From JARRNO01 sp037384885 (lineage in GTDB: Bacteria > Acidobacteriota > UBA4820 > DSQY01), in NCBI GenBank assembly GCA_037384885.1, contig JARRNO010000162.1, forward strand, positions 1 through 7,753: a stretch of DNA of 7,753 bases, written 5' to 3'. The position numbers and the translations under genes are program-made. The notes under the pieces are model-generated. The model saw only the letters and a list, made by a program, of their open reading frames with translations, did not search any database and was not told the origin of the DNA. The first letter of the stretch is position 1. Each line of letters begins with the position of its first letter. Below, piece after piece: positions 1 to 7,265 of the stretch.

Positions 1-10
1 CTAGGGCCTT

Positions 11-15
11 GGAGG
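11..15 (+). promoter_or_regulatory. Shine-Dalgarno site of glgE
   Basis: GGAGG lies 8 nt before the ATG at 24, an ideal spacing. It decides the start: the reading frame can be extended to a TTG at 9, but that codon would sit before the ribosome binding site. The triplet TAG at 2-4 could be the stop of an upstream gene, which would fit an operon that begins before the window, but this cannot be tested here. Confidence 0.8.
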
Positions 16-23
16 CAGCTTTC

Positions 24-2027
24 ATGGCGAAGCGCACCCCGCATAAACCTGAAGAAGGCCGTCGTCGCGTCCTCATCACCAATGTCACTCCGGAGCTGGA
101 CGGCGGGCGCTATCCCATCAAGAGAACACCGGGGGAAGCGGTCCGCGTCGAGGCCGATGTCCTTCTAGACGGACGGGACGTGCCGGCATGCCTCCTTCTT
201 CACCGGGTTGCAGGGCGGAAGGCTTGGCGTGAGGTCCCCATGATCCCCTTGGTCAACGACCGGTGGTTCGCTCAGTTTTTGACGGACGAGGAAGCCGATT
301 ACGAATACACGATCCTTTGCTGGATCAACCGTTTTGAGACCTGGCGTCGAGACACCCTCAAGAAAGTTGATGCCGGCCTCGATGTAAAGGCGGACCTGCT
401 CGAGGGGGCGCTCCAGCTCCGGCAGGCGGCAGCGGGGGCTCCGGCCAAGGCGGCTTCCCGCCTGAGAGCGGCGGCGAAATGCTTTGAGGGATCCGCCCCC
501 GAGGCGCAGGTGGAGTCATTGAATGATCCTGTGCTCTCCAGCTTTATGCTTCAACACGACGAACGGCGCTTTGCATCTCATTATTCAAAGGTGCTGCGGG
601 TACAAGTCGACCGTCCCAGGGCGGCTGCGGGCGCCTGGTATGAAATGTTTCCTCGGTCGGCGGCGCTGGAACCGGGCCGTCATGGCACTCTTCGAGACTG
701 CATCCGGCTGCTTCCTTACGTGGCGGGCATGGGATTCGACGTGCTCTACCTGCCTCCCGTTCATCCAATCGGGGGCACAGGAAGAAAAGGAAAGAACAAC
801 ACCTTGGCTGCGCGTCCCGGAGATCCGGGCAGCCCCTGGGCCATCGGAAGCGCCGAGGGAGGCCATCAGGCCGTTGCGCCGGAACTGGGCACGCTCGATG
901 ACTTCTGCGCGTTGGTTTCTCAAGCGAACCGGAATGGCCTGGAAGTCGCCCTGGACATCGCCTTTCAATGCTCCCCGAACCATCCGTGGGTTACCGAACA
1001 TCCCGACTGGTTTTACCGCCGCCCCGACGGAAGCATCCATCACGCTGAAAATCCACCCAAAAAGTACGAGGACATCTATCCCATCAATTTCGAATGCGAC
1101 TCCTGGCCGCAGCTCTGGGAGGCGCTTCGGGACATATTTTTATTTTGGTACCGCCAGGGCGTCCGGATCTTCAGGGTGGACAATCCCCACACGAAACCTT
1201 TCGATTTCTGGGAATGGTGCCTCGCAGACGTCCGCGCCCGCTGCCCGGGCGCCATCTTCCTATCCGAAGCCTTTACGCGCCCGAAAATCATGTATCATCT
1301 CGCCAAGATCGGTTTCACCCAGTCCTACACCTACTTTGCTTGGCGAAACACCCGTTGGGAATTGACCGAGTACTTTAAGGAACTGTCATCACCTCCTGTC
1401 AGCGAATTCTTTCGGCCGAGCCTCTGGACGAACACGCCCGACATTCTCACGGAATATCTTCAGGCCGGAGGCCGCCCCGCCTTCGCGGTCCGTTTCCTCC
1501 TTGCCTCCACGCTCGGAGCGAACTATGGTATTTACGGGCCGGCGTTCGAACTCATGCAGAACCGGCCGCGTGAACATGGCAGCGAAGAATATCTGGACTC
1601 AGAAAAATACGAGATCCGCTCATGGGACCGCGAGTCGCCCGGGAGCTTGCGCGGATTGATCACACGAATCAATGAAATCCGTAGAGAGAATCCCGCCCTG
1701 CTTACCCAGAAGAGCCTTAAGTTTCACCCCACGGACAACGAATATTTACTGGCCTACAGCAAGCGGAACGCAGGCGGAGACAACATCATTCTCACGGTCG
1801 TCAACCTTGATCCTCATTATCGCCAGTCGGGATGGATCGACCTGGATCTTGAGGAGCTGGGGATTGATACCGAGACGTTCCAGGTTCACGACCTCCTGGG
1901 CGGCGGGCGGTACCTTTGGTCCGGATCGAGAAACTACGTTGAACTCGATCCGCAGATGCTTCCAGGCCATGTTTTGAAAGTTCTGGGCCGGGCTCGCCGC
2001 GAGGGCGATTTCGATTATTACGATTGA
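24..2027 (+). CDS. glgE: Alpha-1,4-glucan:maltose-1-phosphate maltosyltransferase GlgE
   Basis: Cytoplasmic GH13_3 enzyme that transfers maltosyl units from alpha-maltose 1-phosphate to the non-reducing end of alpha-1,4-glucan, releasing phosphate. The protein is 667 aa, the usual GlgE length. An N-terminal beta-domain (about 15-110) and a helical insert precede the barrel, which opens with WYEMFPRSA at 205. VHPIGGTGRKGKNN at 246 and DIAFQCSPNHPW at 311 are GlgE signatures. The catalytic residues are all present: nucleophile D386 in FRVDNPHTKP, acid/base E415 in LSEAFTRPK, and D473 in TNTPDIL. Their spacing (29 and 58 residues) closely matches Streptomyces coelicolor GlgE (D394, E423, D480, from memory). 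The ATG at 24 is chosen for its GGAGG. There is no signal peptide. It is the first complete gene of the block, 25 nt before treS-mak, whose kinase half would make its substrate. It shows no damage. Confidence 0.97.
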   Translation: MAKRTPHKPEEGRRRVLITNVTPELDGGRYPIKRTPGEAVRVEADVLLDGRDVPACLLLHRVAGRKAWREVPMIPLVNDRWFAQFLTDEEADYEYTILCWINRFETWRRDTLKKVDAGLDVKADLLEGALQLRQAAAGAPAKAASRLRAAAKCFEGSAPEAQVESLNDPVLSSFMLQHDERRFASHYSKVLRVQVDRPRAAAGAWYEMFPRSAALEPGRHGTLRDCIRLLPYVAGMGFDVLYLPPVHPIGGTGRKGKNNTLAARPGDPGSPWAIGSAEGGHQAVAPELGTLDDFCALVSQANRNGLEVALDIAFQCSPNHPWVTEHPDWFYRRPDGSIHHAENPPKKYEDIYPINFECDSWPQLWEALRDIFLFWYRQGVRIFRVDNPHTKPFDFWEWCLADVRARCPGAIFLSEAFTRPKIMYHLAKIGFTQSYTYFAWRNTRWELTEYFKELSSPPVSEFFRPSLWTNTPDILTEYLQAGGRPAFAVRFLLASTLGANYGIYGPAFELMQNRPREHGSEEYLDSEKYEIRSWDRESPGSLRGLITRINEIRRENPALLTQKSLKFHPTDNEYLLAYSKRNAGGDNIILTVVNLDPHYRQSGWIDLDLEELGIDTETFQVHDLLGGGRYLWSGSRNYVELDPQMLPGHVLKVLGRARREGDFDYYD

Positions 2028-2041
2028 CTGACCAACCAAGC

Positions 2042-2047
2042 AGGTGG
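2042..2047 (+). promoter_or_regulatory. Shine-Dalgarno site of treS-mak
   Basis: AGGTGG lies 5 nt before an ATG at 2053 that begins M-P-R-K-P, a plausible TreS N-terminus. It sits in the 25-nt gap after the glgE stop. This site shows where the treS gene originally began, even though the frame from this ATG soon closes because of the first deletion. Confidence 0.6.
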
Positions 2048-2066
2048 CTGCCATGCCGAGAAAACC

Positions 2067-2711
2067 GACGGCGACGGCGATGGGATCGGTGATTTCAAAG
2101 GCCTGACCGAAAAGCTGGACTATCTCAGCGACCTCGGCGTGACCGCCCTTTGGCTCCTCCCCTTTTATCCGTCGCCCGTCAAAGACGGCGGTTACGACAT
2201 CTCGGATTACCTCAATATCCATCCTCAGTACGGCACGCTCGAGGACTTCCGGCGTTTCCTGGACGAGGCCCACAAGCACGGTATCCGCGTCATCACAGAG
2301 CTGGTCATCAACCACACCAGCGACCAGCACCCGTGGTTTCAACGGGCCAGAAGCGCCCGCAAGGGAAGCCGGCACCGTGATTTCTACGTCTGGAGCGACA
2401 CGCCCGATCGTTATCGCGAGGCCAGGATCATCTTCAAGGATTTCGAAACTTCCAACTGGGCCTGGGATGCCAAGGCCAAGGCCTATTACTGGCACCGATT
2501 CTATTCCCACCAACCCGATCTCAACTACGACAGCCCGGACGTCCGGCGCGCCATTTTCAGGGTGATCGACTTCTGGTTCGGCATGGGTGTGGACGGCATG
2601 CGCCTCGACGCCGTCCCCTACCTTTACGAGCGGGAAGGCACGAACTGCGAGAATCTTCCCGAGACCCATGAGCTGCTGAAAGAACTCCGCCGCCACGTTT
2701 TATGTCGCTGA
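2067..2711 (+). pseudogene. treS: TreS fragment 1: barrel N-terminal part
   Basis: This segment reads DGDGIGDFKGL, then TALWLLPFYPSP, DGGYDISDY, ELVINHTSDQHPWFQ (conserved region I), YYWHRFYSHQPDLNYD and GMGVDGMRLDAVPYLYER, ending LLKELRRHV near 2699. All of these are strong trehalose synthase signatures. The aspartate of RLDAVPY is the expected GH13 nucleophile. After V the frame runs into LCR and a stop at 2709-2711. The segment has no good start of its own: the first in-frame candidate is a GTG at 2139 without a ribosome binding site and already inside the barrel. It shares its frame with glgE, separated by the glgE stop, which is a coincidence of the upstream deletion. Confidence 0.85.
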
Positions 2712-2920
2712 GCCTGGAAGACCGGTTTCCACTGGTTGAGATTCTGGAGCAAACACCCCCCGTGCCCGAGGGATGCCAGTGGGCCATTTTCATCCGGAAT
2801 CACGACGAGCTGACGTTGGAAATGGTCACCGACGAGGAACGCGACTTCATGTACCGCGTCTACGCCTCTGATCCGCAGGCGAGACTAAACCTCGGAATCC
2901 GTCGCAGGCTCGCCCCGCTC
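2699..2920 (+). pseudogene. treS: TreS fragment 2: barrel segment with NHDE motif
   Basis: The homologous part reads FMSLSLEDRFPLVEILEQTPP, then CQWAIFIRNHDELTLEMVTDEERDFMYRVYA and GIRRRLAPL, matching the middle of TreS. The aspartate of NHDE (2804-2806) is the third catalytic carboxylate. The frame then continues with unrelated residues (SSAPFCSRFRGRP) to a stop at 2960-2962. An ATG at 2702 lies within FMSLSL but is an internal methionine of the family pattern, not a gene start; no ribosome binding site precedes it. The block between this segment and fragment 1, with the acid/base glutamate, is missing. Confidence 0.82.
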
Positions 2921-5193
2921 TCCTCAGCGCCCTTTTGTTCTCGCTTCCGGGGACGCCCGTGATTTACTACGGGGACGAGATCGGCATGGGCGACAATATC
3001 TACCTGGGAGACCGGGACGGGGTCCGCACTCCCATGCAGTGGAGCCCCGACAGGAATGCGGGTTTTTCTTTCGCGAACCCGCAGCAGCTCTATTTACCCG
3101 TGATTATCGACCCCCAGTACAACTTCGCGGCCGTCAACGTGGAGATCCAGAGAGAAAACCCCACTTCCCTCTGGTGGTGGACCAAGAGGATGATCGGGCT
3201 GCGCAACCGCTGCAGGGCCTTCGGGCGGGGCTCATTCGAGCTGGTGCATCCTTCCAATCCCAAAATCCTCGCCTTTCTCAGACGTTGGGAGGACGAAATC
3301 ATTCTGGTCGTGGCCAACCTTTCCAGACATCCCCAGCAGGCTGAGCTCGACCTGAGCGAATTCGAAGGCCGCACACCTGTGGAACTTTCCGGAAACACGG
3401 CATTTGAATCGGTTCGGGACATGCCGTACTGCGCGTCGCTCAACCCTTACGGTTTCTTCTGGTTCGCCCTCCAGCCCAAGGCCCCCAGGGGAACCACGCC
3501 CTTTACCATTACCCGGTCTCAGCTCCCGGTGCTCACGCTTCCGCGCGATGGATGGGAGGGCGCCCTGCGCGGCAGAAATCTTTCGCGCCTCCAAGGCATC
3601 CTTCCAGGATTCCTGAAAGGCTGCAGATGGTTCGCTTCAAAATCGAGGACAATCGACGACGTGGCCATCCGCGATATCTTTTGGATCAAGGGCAAGGTGA
3701 AGGCAGATCGCGTGGCGGTTCTGCTCCTGCGCGTCGACTACCTGGAAGCCGAATCTGAACTGTACGTCCTGCCGATCGCCTGCGCATCCGGCGAAGAGCA
3801 GTCCTCCATCCTTGACAAGCATCCGCAGGCCGCGGTTGCTTTAATCGAATCCCCTGATTCGGGCCGTTCGGGCCTTCTTTACGACGCCGCTTTCAGCCCG
3901 GCCTTCCCCCCGCTGCTTCTCAGGATGTTCCGGGGAAGGCGCGCAGTGGGAGGACGCCACGGGCATCTCACCTCCTACAGAGTTTCGGGAGCCGCCTCCA
4001 CGCTACGCGGTCCGATGGAAGACATGCAGCCGAAGCTGCTGGAAGCGGAGCAAAGCAACACGTCCATCCTCTATGGCGACCGGTTCATCCTCAAGCTTTA
4101 CCGAAAATTGGAAAACGGCGAAAATCCCGAACTCGAGATCAGCCGCTATTTGACGCACAACGCCCCCGACGTGAGCACGCCCCACCTGATCGGCCACCTC
4201 TCCTACGAGGTCCGCACCCGTCCCTCCGTTACCGTCGGCGTCCTCCAAGAATTCGTTCCGAATCACGGGGACGCCTGGATCTATACGCTTCACGTCCTGG
4301 ATCGTTTTTTTGAGCGTATCCTGGCGAACCCCGACTTTTTAGGAGGCCCCCCCGCTTCGTACCTGGACCGGAGGCGCCTGCTCGACCGTGCGCTCAACGA
4401 GCCGAAGAAAGCCGTTTTGGACATGATCGGCGCCTACGTGGAATCGGCGCACCTTCTTGGGCGGCGCACCGCCGAACTCCACAAGGCGCTCGCCCGGGCG
4501 GAATCGGATCCCGCGTTCGAACCCGAACCCTTCACGCGCCTTTACCAGCGCTCCCTCTTTCAATCGATGAGCAACCTGGCGCGAAGCAATTTCCAACTGC
4601 TCCAGTCGCACCTGAAGAGTCTCGGGGTTCAGACCTCTTCGCTGGCCGAGCGCGTTCTGGCTCACCGCGCAGAAGTCTTCGAACGGTTTCAGCGCCTTCG
4701 GTCAGGAAAGATGGAAGCCTGGCGCATCCGCTGCCACGGCGATTACCACCTGGGGCAGGTGCTGAATACCGGCAAGGACTTTGTCGTTATTGATTTTGAA
4801 GGAGAGCCGGCCCGAAGCCTCGGTGAGCGTCAACTCAAACGTTCACCTTTCCGGGACACCGCCGGCATGCTTCGCTCCTTCCACTATGCGGCCTACCAGG
4901 CCCTCAAAAAGCAGCGTGAGCTTGGCTTGATCCAGACCGATCGCGAAAGCGCCGCCATCGCGTGGGCAGATTTGTGGACGAAAAGCGTCGGCGCCGAATT
5001 CATGCGGAGTTACATGGAATGCGTGGCTGAAGAGCCGCTGCTGGCGGTGTCTCTTGAAACCGCGAATCTTCTTCTTGAGGCATACCTCCTGGACAAGGCA
5101 GTCTACGAAGTCGGCTACGAGCTGAACAACCGGCCGGAATGGGTGGACATTCCCCTTGCGGGGATCCTCTGGCTTGTGGAGGGCGATTCATGA
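2920..5193 (+). CDS. mak: TreS C-terminal part plus intact maltokinase domain
   Basis: This long frame has two parts. First, the end of TreS: LLSALLFSLPGTPVIYYGDEIGMGDNIYLGDR, RTPMQW and the C-terminal beta-domain ending YGFFWFALQPKA near 3483. Second, from about 3540, a complete maltokinase (Mak/Pep2) domain of about 550 aa, including its N-terminal cap (LKGCRWFASKSRTIDD). Kinase motifs are EQSNTSILYGDRFILKLYR (nucleotide-binding strand pair, from 4048), LQEFVPNHGDAW (hinge), the catalytic loop CHGDYHLGQVL (aspartate codon 4741-4743) and the metal-binding DFEGEP (from 4792), followed by RSPFRDTAGMLRSFHYAA. No stop or frameshift interrupts it. If translated alone it needs an internal start; ATG 2986 and 3421 are in frame, but neither has a clear ribosome binding site. 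It overlaps malQ by 4 nt. Confidence 0.85.
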   Translation, partial: LLSALLFSLPGTPVIYYGDEIGMGDNIYLGDRDGVRTPMQWSPDRNAGFSFANPQQLYLPVIIDPQYNFAAVNVEIQRENPTSLWWWTKRMIGLRNRCRAFGRGSFELVHPSNPKILAFLRRWEDEIILVVANLSRHPQQAELDLSEFEGRTPVELSGNTAFESVRDMPYCASLNPYGFFWFALQPKAPRGTTPFTITRSQLPVLTLPRDGWEGALRGRNLSRLQGILPGFLKGCRWFASKSRTIDDVAIRDIFWIKGKVKADRVAVLLLRVDYLEAESELYVLPIACASGEEQSSILDKHPQAAVALIESPDSGRSGLLYDAAFSPAFPPLLLRMFRGRRAVGGRHGHLTSYRVSGAASTLRGPMEDMQPKLLEAEQSNTSILYGDRFILKLYRKLENGENPELEISRYLTHNAPDVSTPHLIGHLSYEVRTRPSVTVGVLQEFVPNHGDAWIYTLHVLDRFFERILANPDFLGGPPASYLDRRRLLDRALNEPKKAVLDMIGAYVESAHLLGRRTAELHKALARAESDPAFEPEPFTRLYQRSLFQSMSNLARSNFQLLQSHLKSLGVQTSSLAERVLAHRAEVFERFQRLRSGKMEAWRIRCHGDYHLGQVLNTGKDFVVIDFEGEPARSLGERQLKRSPFRDTAGMLRSFHYAAYQALKKQRELGLIQTDRESAAIAWADLWTKSVGAEFMRSYMECVAEEPLLAVSLETANLLLEAYLLDKAVYEVGYELNNRPEWVDIPLAGILWLVEGDS
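5178..5183 (+). promoter_or_regulatory. Shine-Dalgarno site of malQ
   Basis: GGAGGG lies 6 nt before the ATG at 5190, inside the last codons of the maltokinase. It fixes the malQ start against an in-frame upstream ATG at 5139 that lacks such a site and would give a 55-nt overlap with the kinase gene. Confidence 0.8.
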
Positions 5194-7265
5194 TTGGCCC
5201 CCGCATTCCCCGTCCACTGGATGCACTGGCCCGTGAGTGCGGTCTTCAGCTGCACTACCGTGACACCTTCGGACGTATTTGCGCACCGCCCGTCGAATCG
5301 GTTCTTGCCCTGCTCAGGATGCGGGGAGAAAATATCCGCAGGCCGGAAGACGCTCAAGCCTGCTTGAACATGAGACGGCGTAAGCGTCTGACCCGCCGAA
5401 TCCCTCCCCTTCTCTTGTGCGCTCCGGGAAAGACTGTTTCCATTCCCCTTGCCGCGCTTTCGTCCCTTTCCGCCGTCGGCGCCGCCTACAAGCTTATTCT
5501 TGAAGACGGGAAAGAAAAAAGCGGACGTTTGACTGTCGTCCCGTCCACCACTGTCCGGCCCCGTCCGGCACTTTTCCGCGGAAATGATTTCCCCCTCATG
5601 GCGCTGATTCCTGAATCGCTGCCCCCCGGCCTCCATCGGCTCCAGCTCGATCTGAAGCCCTCAGAGGCCGGGGCATGGCTTCTCTGCTCCCCTCTCAAGG
5701 GTTGGAAGCCGACCGAACCGCCGTCGGAAATCCAGTGGGGGCTCTTCGCGCCGGTGTACGCCGGAATCCCGTCAAGCGGCGCTATTCCAGCCGGCGACCT
5801 TGAGTTTCTCGATGAACTCGTGGCCTTCACGGCCCGATTGGGAGGCGGCCTCACCGCCACTTTGCCGCTCTATCCTTTCGCCCGGGTGGGGTCTGAAACG
5901 CCCAGCCCCTATTCCCCCTCGAGCCGCCTGCTGTTCAACGATTTCTATGTCCACCCGGAATCTCTCCCCGAATATCGGCCGGACGGTCCCGCCGCCCGCT
6001 ATCTGGAATCGCGGGCCGCTAGAGCGCTGCTCCAGCGCCTTCGCGCCTCCGATGTTCTGGACTACCCCGCCGCCGAGACGTTGAAGCATAAAGTCCTCGC
6101 CCGCTTAGCAGCGGCGCTTCCCACGAACGGCCCCAGAGCCGACGCTTATCGCTCCTTCCTGGAGGAAGTTCCGGACGCACGGGACTTTGCCCGCTTCTGC
6201 ACACGGCAGACAAGAAGCGAATCGGGATTAAGGACGCCCAGCCACATCCTGTACGCCCAGTTTGCCGCCTGCACCCAGCTGGCGGGAATTCATCAACGCG
6301 CCCGCCGCAGGGGCGTTTCTCTTTACGCCGACCTCCCTATTGGGGTGGCTCCGGATGGCTACGACGCCTGGAAGTACCCGCACCTCTTTGTGGAAGGCGC
6401 CTTCGCCGGCGCTCCACCCGACGACTTCTTTCCCGGGGGACAGAACTGGGGCTTTCATCCGGCCAAACCCGAAGCCTTCCTGGGAGAGGGATTTCCTTAT
6501 TTCCGGGCTGTATTCTCGAGAGCCATGCGCTTCTGCGATGTGTTGAGACTGGATCATGTCATGAGTTTTCACCGCCTTTTCTGGATTCCAAAGGGCTTCT
6601 CAGCACATGAGGGCGCCTACGTGCACTACCCTTCAGAAATTATTTACCGGCTTGCCACGCTGGAATCCCATCGCCATCACACGCGCCTCGTGGGGGAGGA
6701 TCTCGGAACGGTTCCGTCGTATGTCCGCAGGGCGATGGCTTCTCACGGCTTCGCCCGAACCTGGGTCTTTCAGTTCGAAGCTTCGCCCCAATGCCGGCAG
6801 CCTTCTGCGACTGCGCCGCGCGGCTCGCTCGCGGCTCTCAATACTCACGATACGCCCCCCTTCGCCGCCTTTTGGCATGGAAGCGATATCGAAGATCGCG
6901 CAGATCTCGGTCTCCTGGACCCTAGCGGCGCCGCCCGGGAAGCCGCGCACCGATCCCAAGTCCGAAACCACATCCGCAACCTTGCCGGAGGCGGCGAGCA
7001 GGATGTCTTTTCCGATGAGGCGCGGGCAGTCATGGCTTTGCTGCTGAAGGATCTCATGGGGAGCCGGGCACGTTGGGAACTCATCAATCTCGAGGACCTG
7101 TGGGGCGAGCGCCGGCAGCAGAACTGGCCCGGCGTCGGGCTCGAACGTCCAAGCTGGCGCAGGAAGTTCAGCCGAAGCCTGCAGAGTCTTGCCGCAGATC
7201 CTGAAGTCCACGCTCTCTTTACCATGTTGAACGGCGCACGCACCGCGCCGGAGGTTTCTCCATGA
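5190..7265 (+). CDS. malQ: 4-alpha-glucanotransferase (amylomaltase) MalQ
   Basis: Cytoplasmic GH77 enzyme that moves alpha-1,4-glucan segments between malto-oligosaccharides. The protein is 691 aa, close to the 694 aa of E. coli MalQ, and like it has a long N-terminal region (about 1-190) before the barrel. Motifs in order: YADLPIGVAPDGYDAWKYPHLF; GAPPDDFFPGGQNWGFHP; nucleophile D455 in VLRLDHVMSFHRLFWIP; acid/base E503 in LVGEDLGTVP; D554 in LNTHDTPP; and a C-terminal LEDLWG...QNWPG...SWRRKF. The spacing of the three carboxylates fits the family. The usual GDSPYQS...NP donor-site segment is replaced by SPYSPSSRLLFNDFYV, suggesting a subfamily different from classical amylomaltases. The start codon overlaps the maltokinase stop (ATGA), implying translational coupling. 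It may supply maltose or glucan acceptors to the kinase and GlgE (inference). Confidence 0.94.
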   Translation: MIGPRIPRPLDALARECGLQLHYRDTFGRICAPPVESVLALLRMRGENIRRPEDAQACLNMRRRKRLTRRIPPLLLCAPGKTVSIPLAALSSLSAVGAAYKLILEDGKEKSGRLTVVPSTTVRPRPALFRGNDFPLMALIPESLPPGLHRLQLDLKPSEAGAWLLCSPLKGWKPTEPPSEIQWGLFAPVYAGIPSSGAIPAGDLEFLDELVAFTARLGGGLTATLPLYPFARVGSETPSPYSPSSRLLFNDFYVHPESLPEYRPDGPAARYLESRAARALLQRLRASDVLDYPAAETLKHKVLARLAAALPTNGPRADAYRSFLEEVPDARDFARFCTRQTRSESGLRTPSHILYAQFAACTQLAGIHQRARRRGVSLYADLPIGVAPDGYDAWKYPHLFVEGAFAGAPPDDFFPGGQNWGFHPAKPEAFLGEGFPYFRAVFSRAMRFCDVLRLDHVMSFHRLFWIPKGFSAHEGAYVHYPSEIIYRLATLESHRHHTRLVGEDLGTVPSYVRRAMASHGFARTWVFQFEASPQCRQPSATAPRGSLAALNTHDTPPFAAFWHGSDIEDRADLGLLDPSGAAREAAHRSQVRNHIRNLAGGGEQDVFSDEARAVMALLLKDLMGSRARWELINLEDLWGERRQQNWPGVGLERPSWRRKFSRSLQSLAADPEVHALFTMLNGARTAPEVSP
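7250..7254 (+). promoter_or_regulatory. Shine-Dalgarno site of glgB
   Basis: GGAGG lies 7 nt before the ATG at 7262, within the last codons of malQ. Together with the ATGA overlap this supports coupled translation of malQ and glgB. Confidence 0.8.

Larger units (their letters stand above)
2053..5193 (+). pseudogene. treS: Trehalose synthase/maltokinase fusion (TreS-Mak), TreS half disrupted
   Basis: The TreS half (GH13_16) interconverts trehalose and maltose; the C-terminal half phosphorylates maltose to maltose 1-phosphate for GlgE. Homology is continuous from 2053 to 5193 but uses four segments: 2053 to about 2067 (MPRKP), 2067-2699, 2699-2920, and 2920-5193. Each break coincides with loss of a block that TreS proteins conserve: the WYKDA...HVRAF start, the segment with the AEANQ acid/base motif, and the NDRR helix. 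The visible 1046 codons plus about 69 inferred missing codons give roughly 1115 aa, normal for TreS-Mak fusions. The nucleophile D (codon 2607-2609, MRLDAVPY) and the NHDE aspartate (2804-2806) remain. As written, no functional TreS can be made. An assembly error is a serious alternative to true decay. Confidence 0.85.

Noticed and set aside
9..23. Earlier TTG start for glgE
   Set aside because: The TTG lies before the GGAGG at 11-15, while the ATG at 24 is ideally spaced from it.
523..1365. A 280-codon plus-strand frame inside glgE
   Set aside because: It is out of frame with the conserved GlgE barrel and has the Arg/Pro/Ser-rich composition of a shifted GC-rich gene.
2025..2139. Stop-codon readthrough making a GlgE-TreS fusion
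   Set aside because: The frame after the glgE TGA is open into TreS, but this frame match results from the first treS deletion. An RBS and an ATG for treS lie in between, and the TreS start block is missing.
1746..2696. A 316-codon open frame on the minus strand across the end of glgE and the treS start
   Set aside because: It is the antisense shadow of two GC-rich coding segments that share a frame. Its translation is hydrophobic, Val/Gly-rich, low-information sequence with no family resemblance, and the plus strand carries clear homology.
2053..2935. Programmed frameshifting, ribosomal bypassing or RNA editing to express TreS
   Set aside because: Conserved coding blocks, including a catalytic residue, are absent from the DNA. 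Recoding can skip bases but cannot supply missing ones. No slippery heptamer with a following structure was seen at the junctions.
5139..5189. Earlier ATG start for malQ
   Set aside because: There is no ribosome binding site before it and it overlaps the maltokinase by 55 nt. The ATG at 5190 has GGAGGG and an ATGA overlap.
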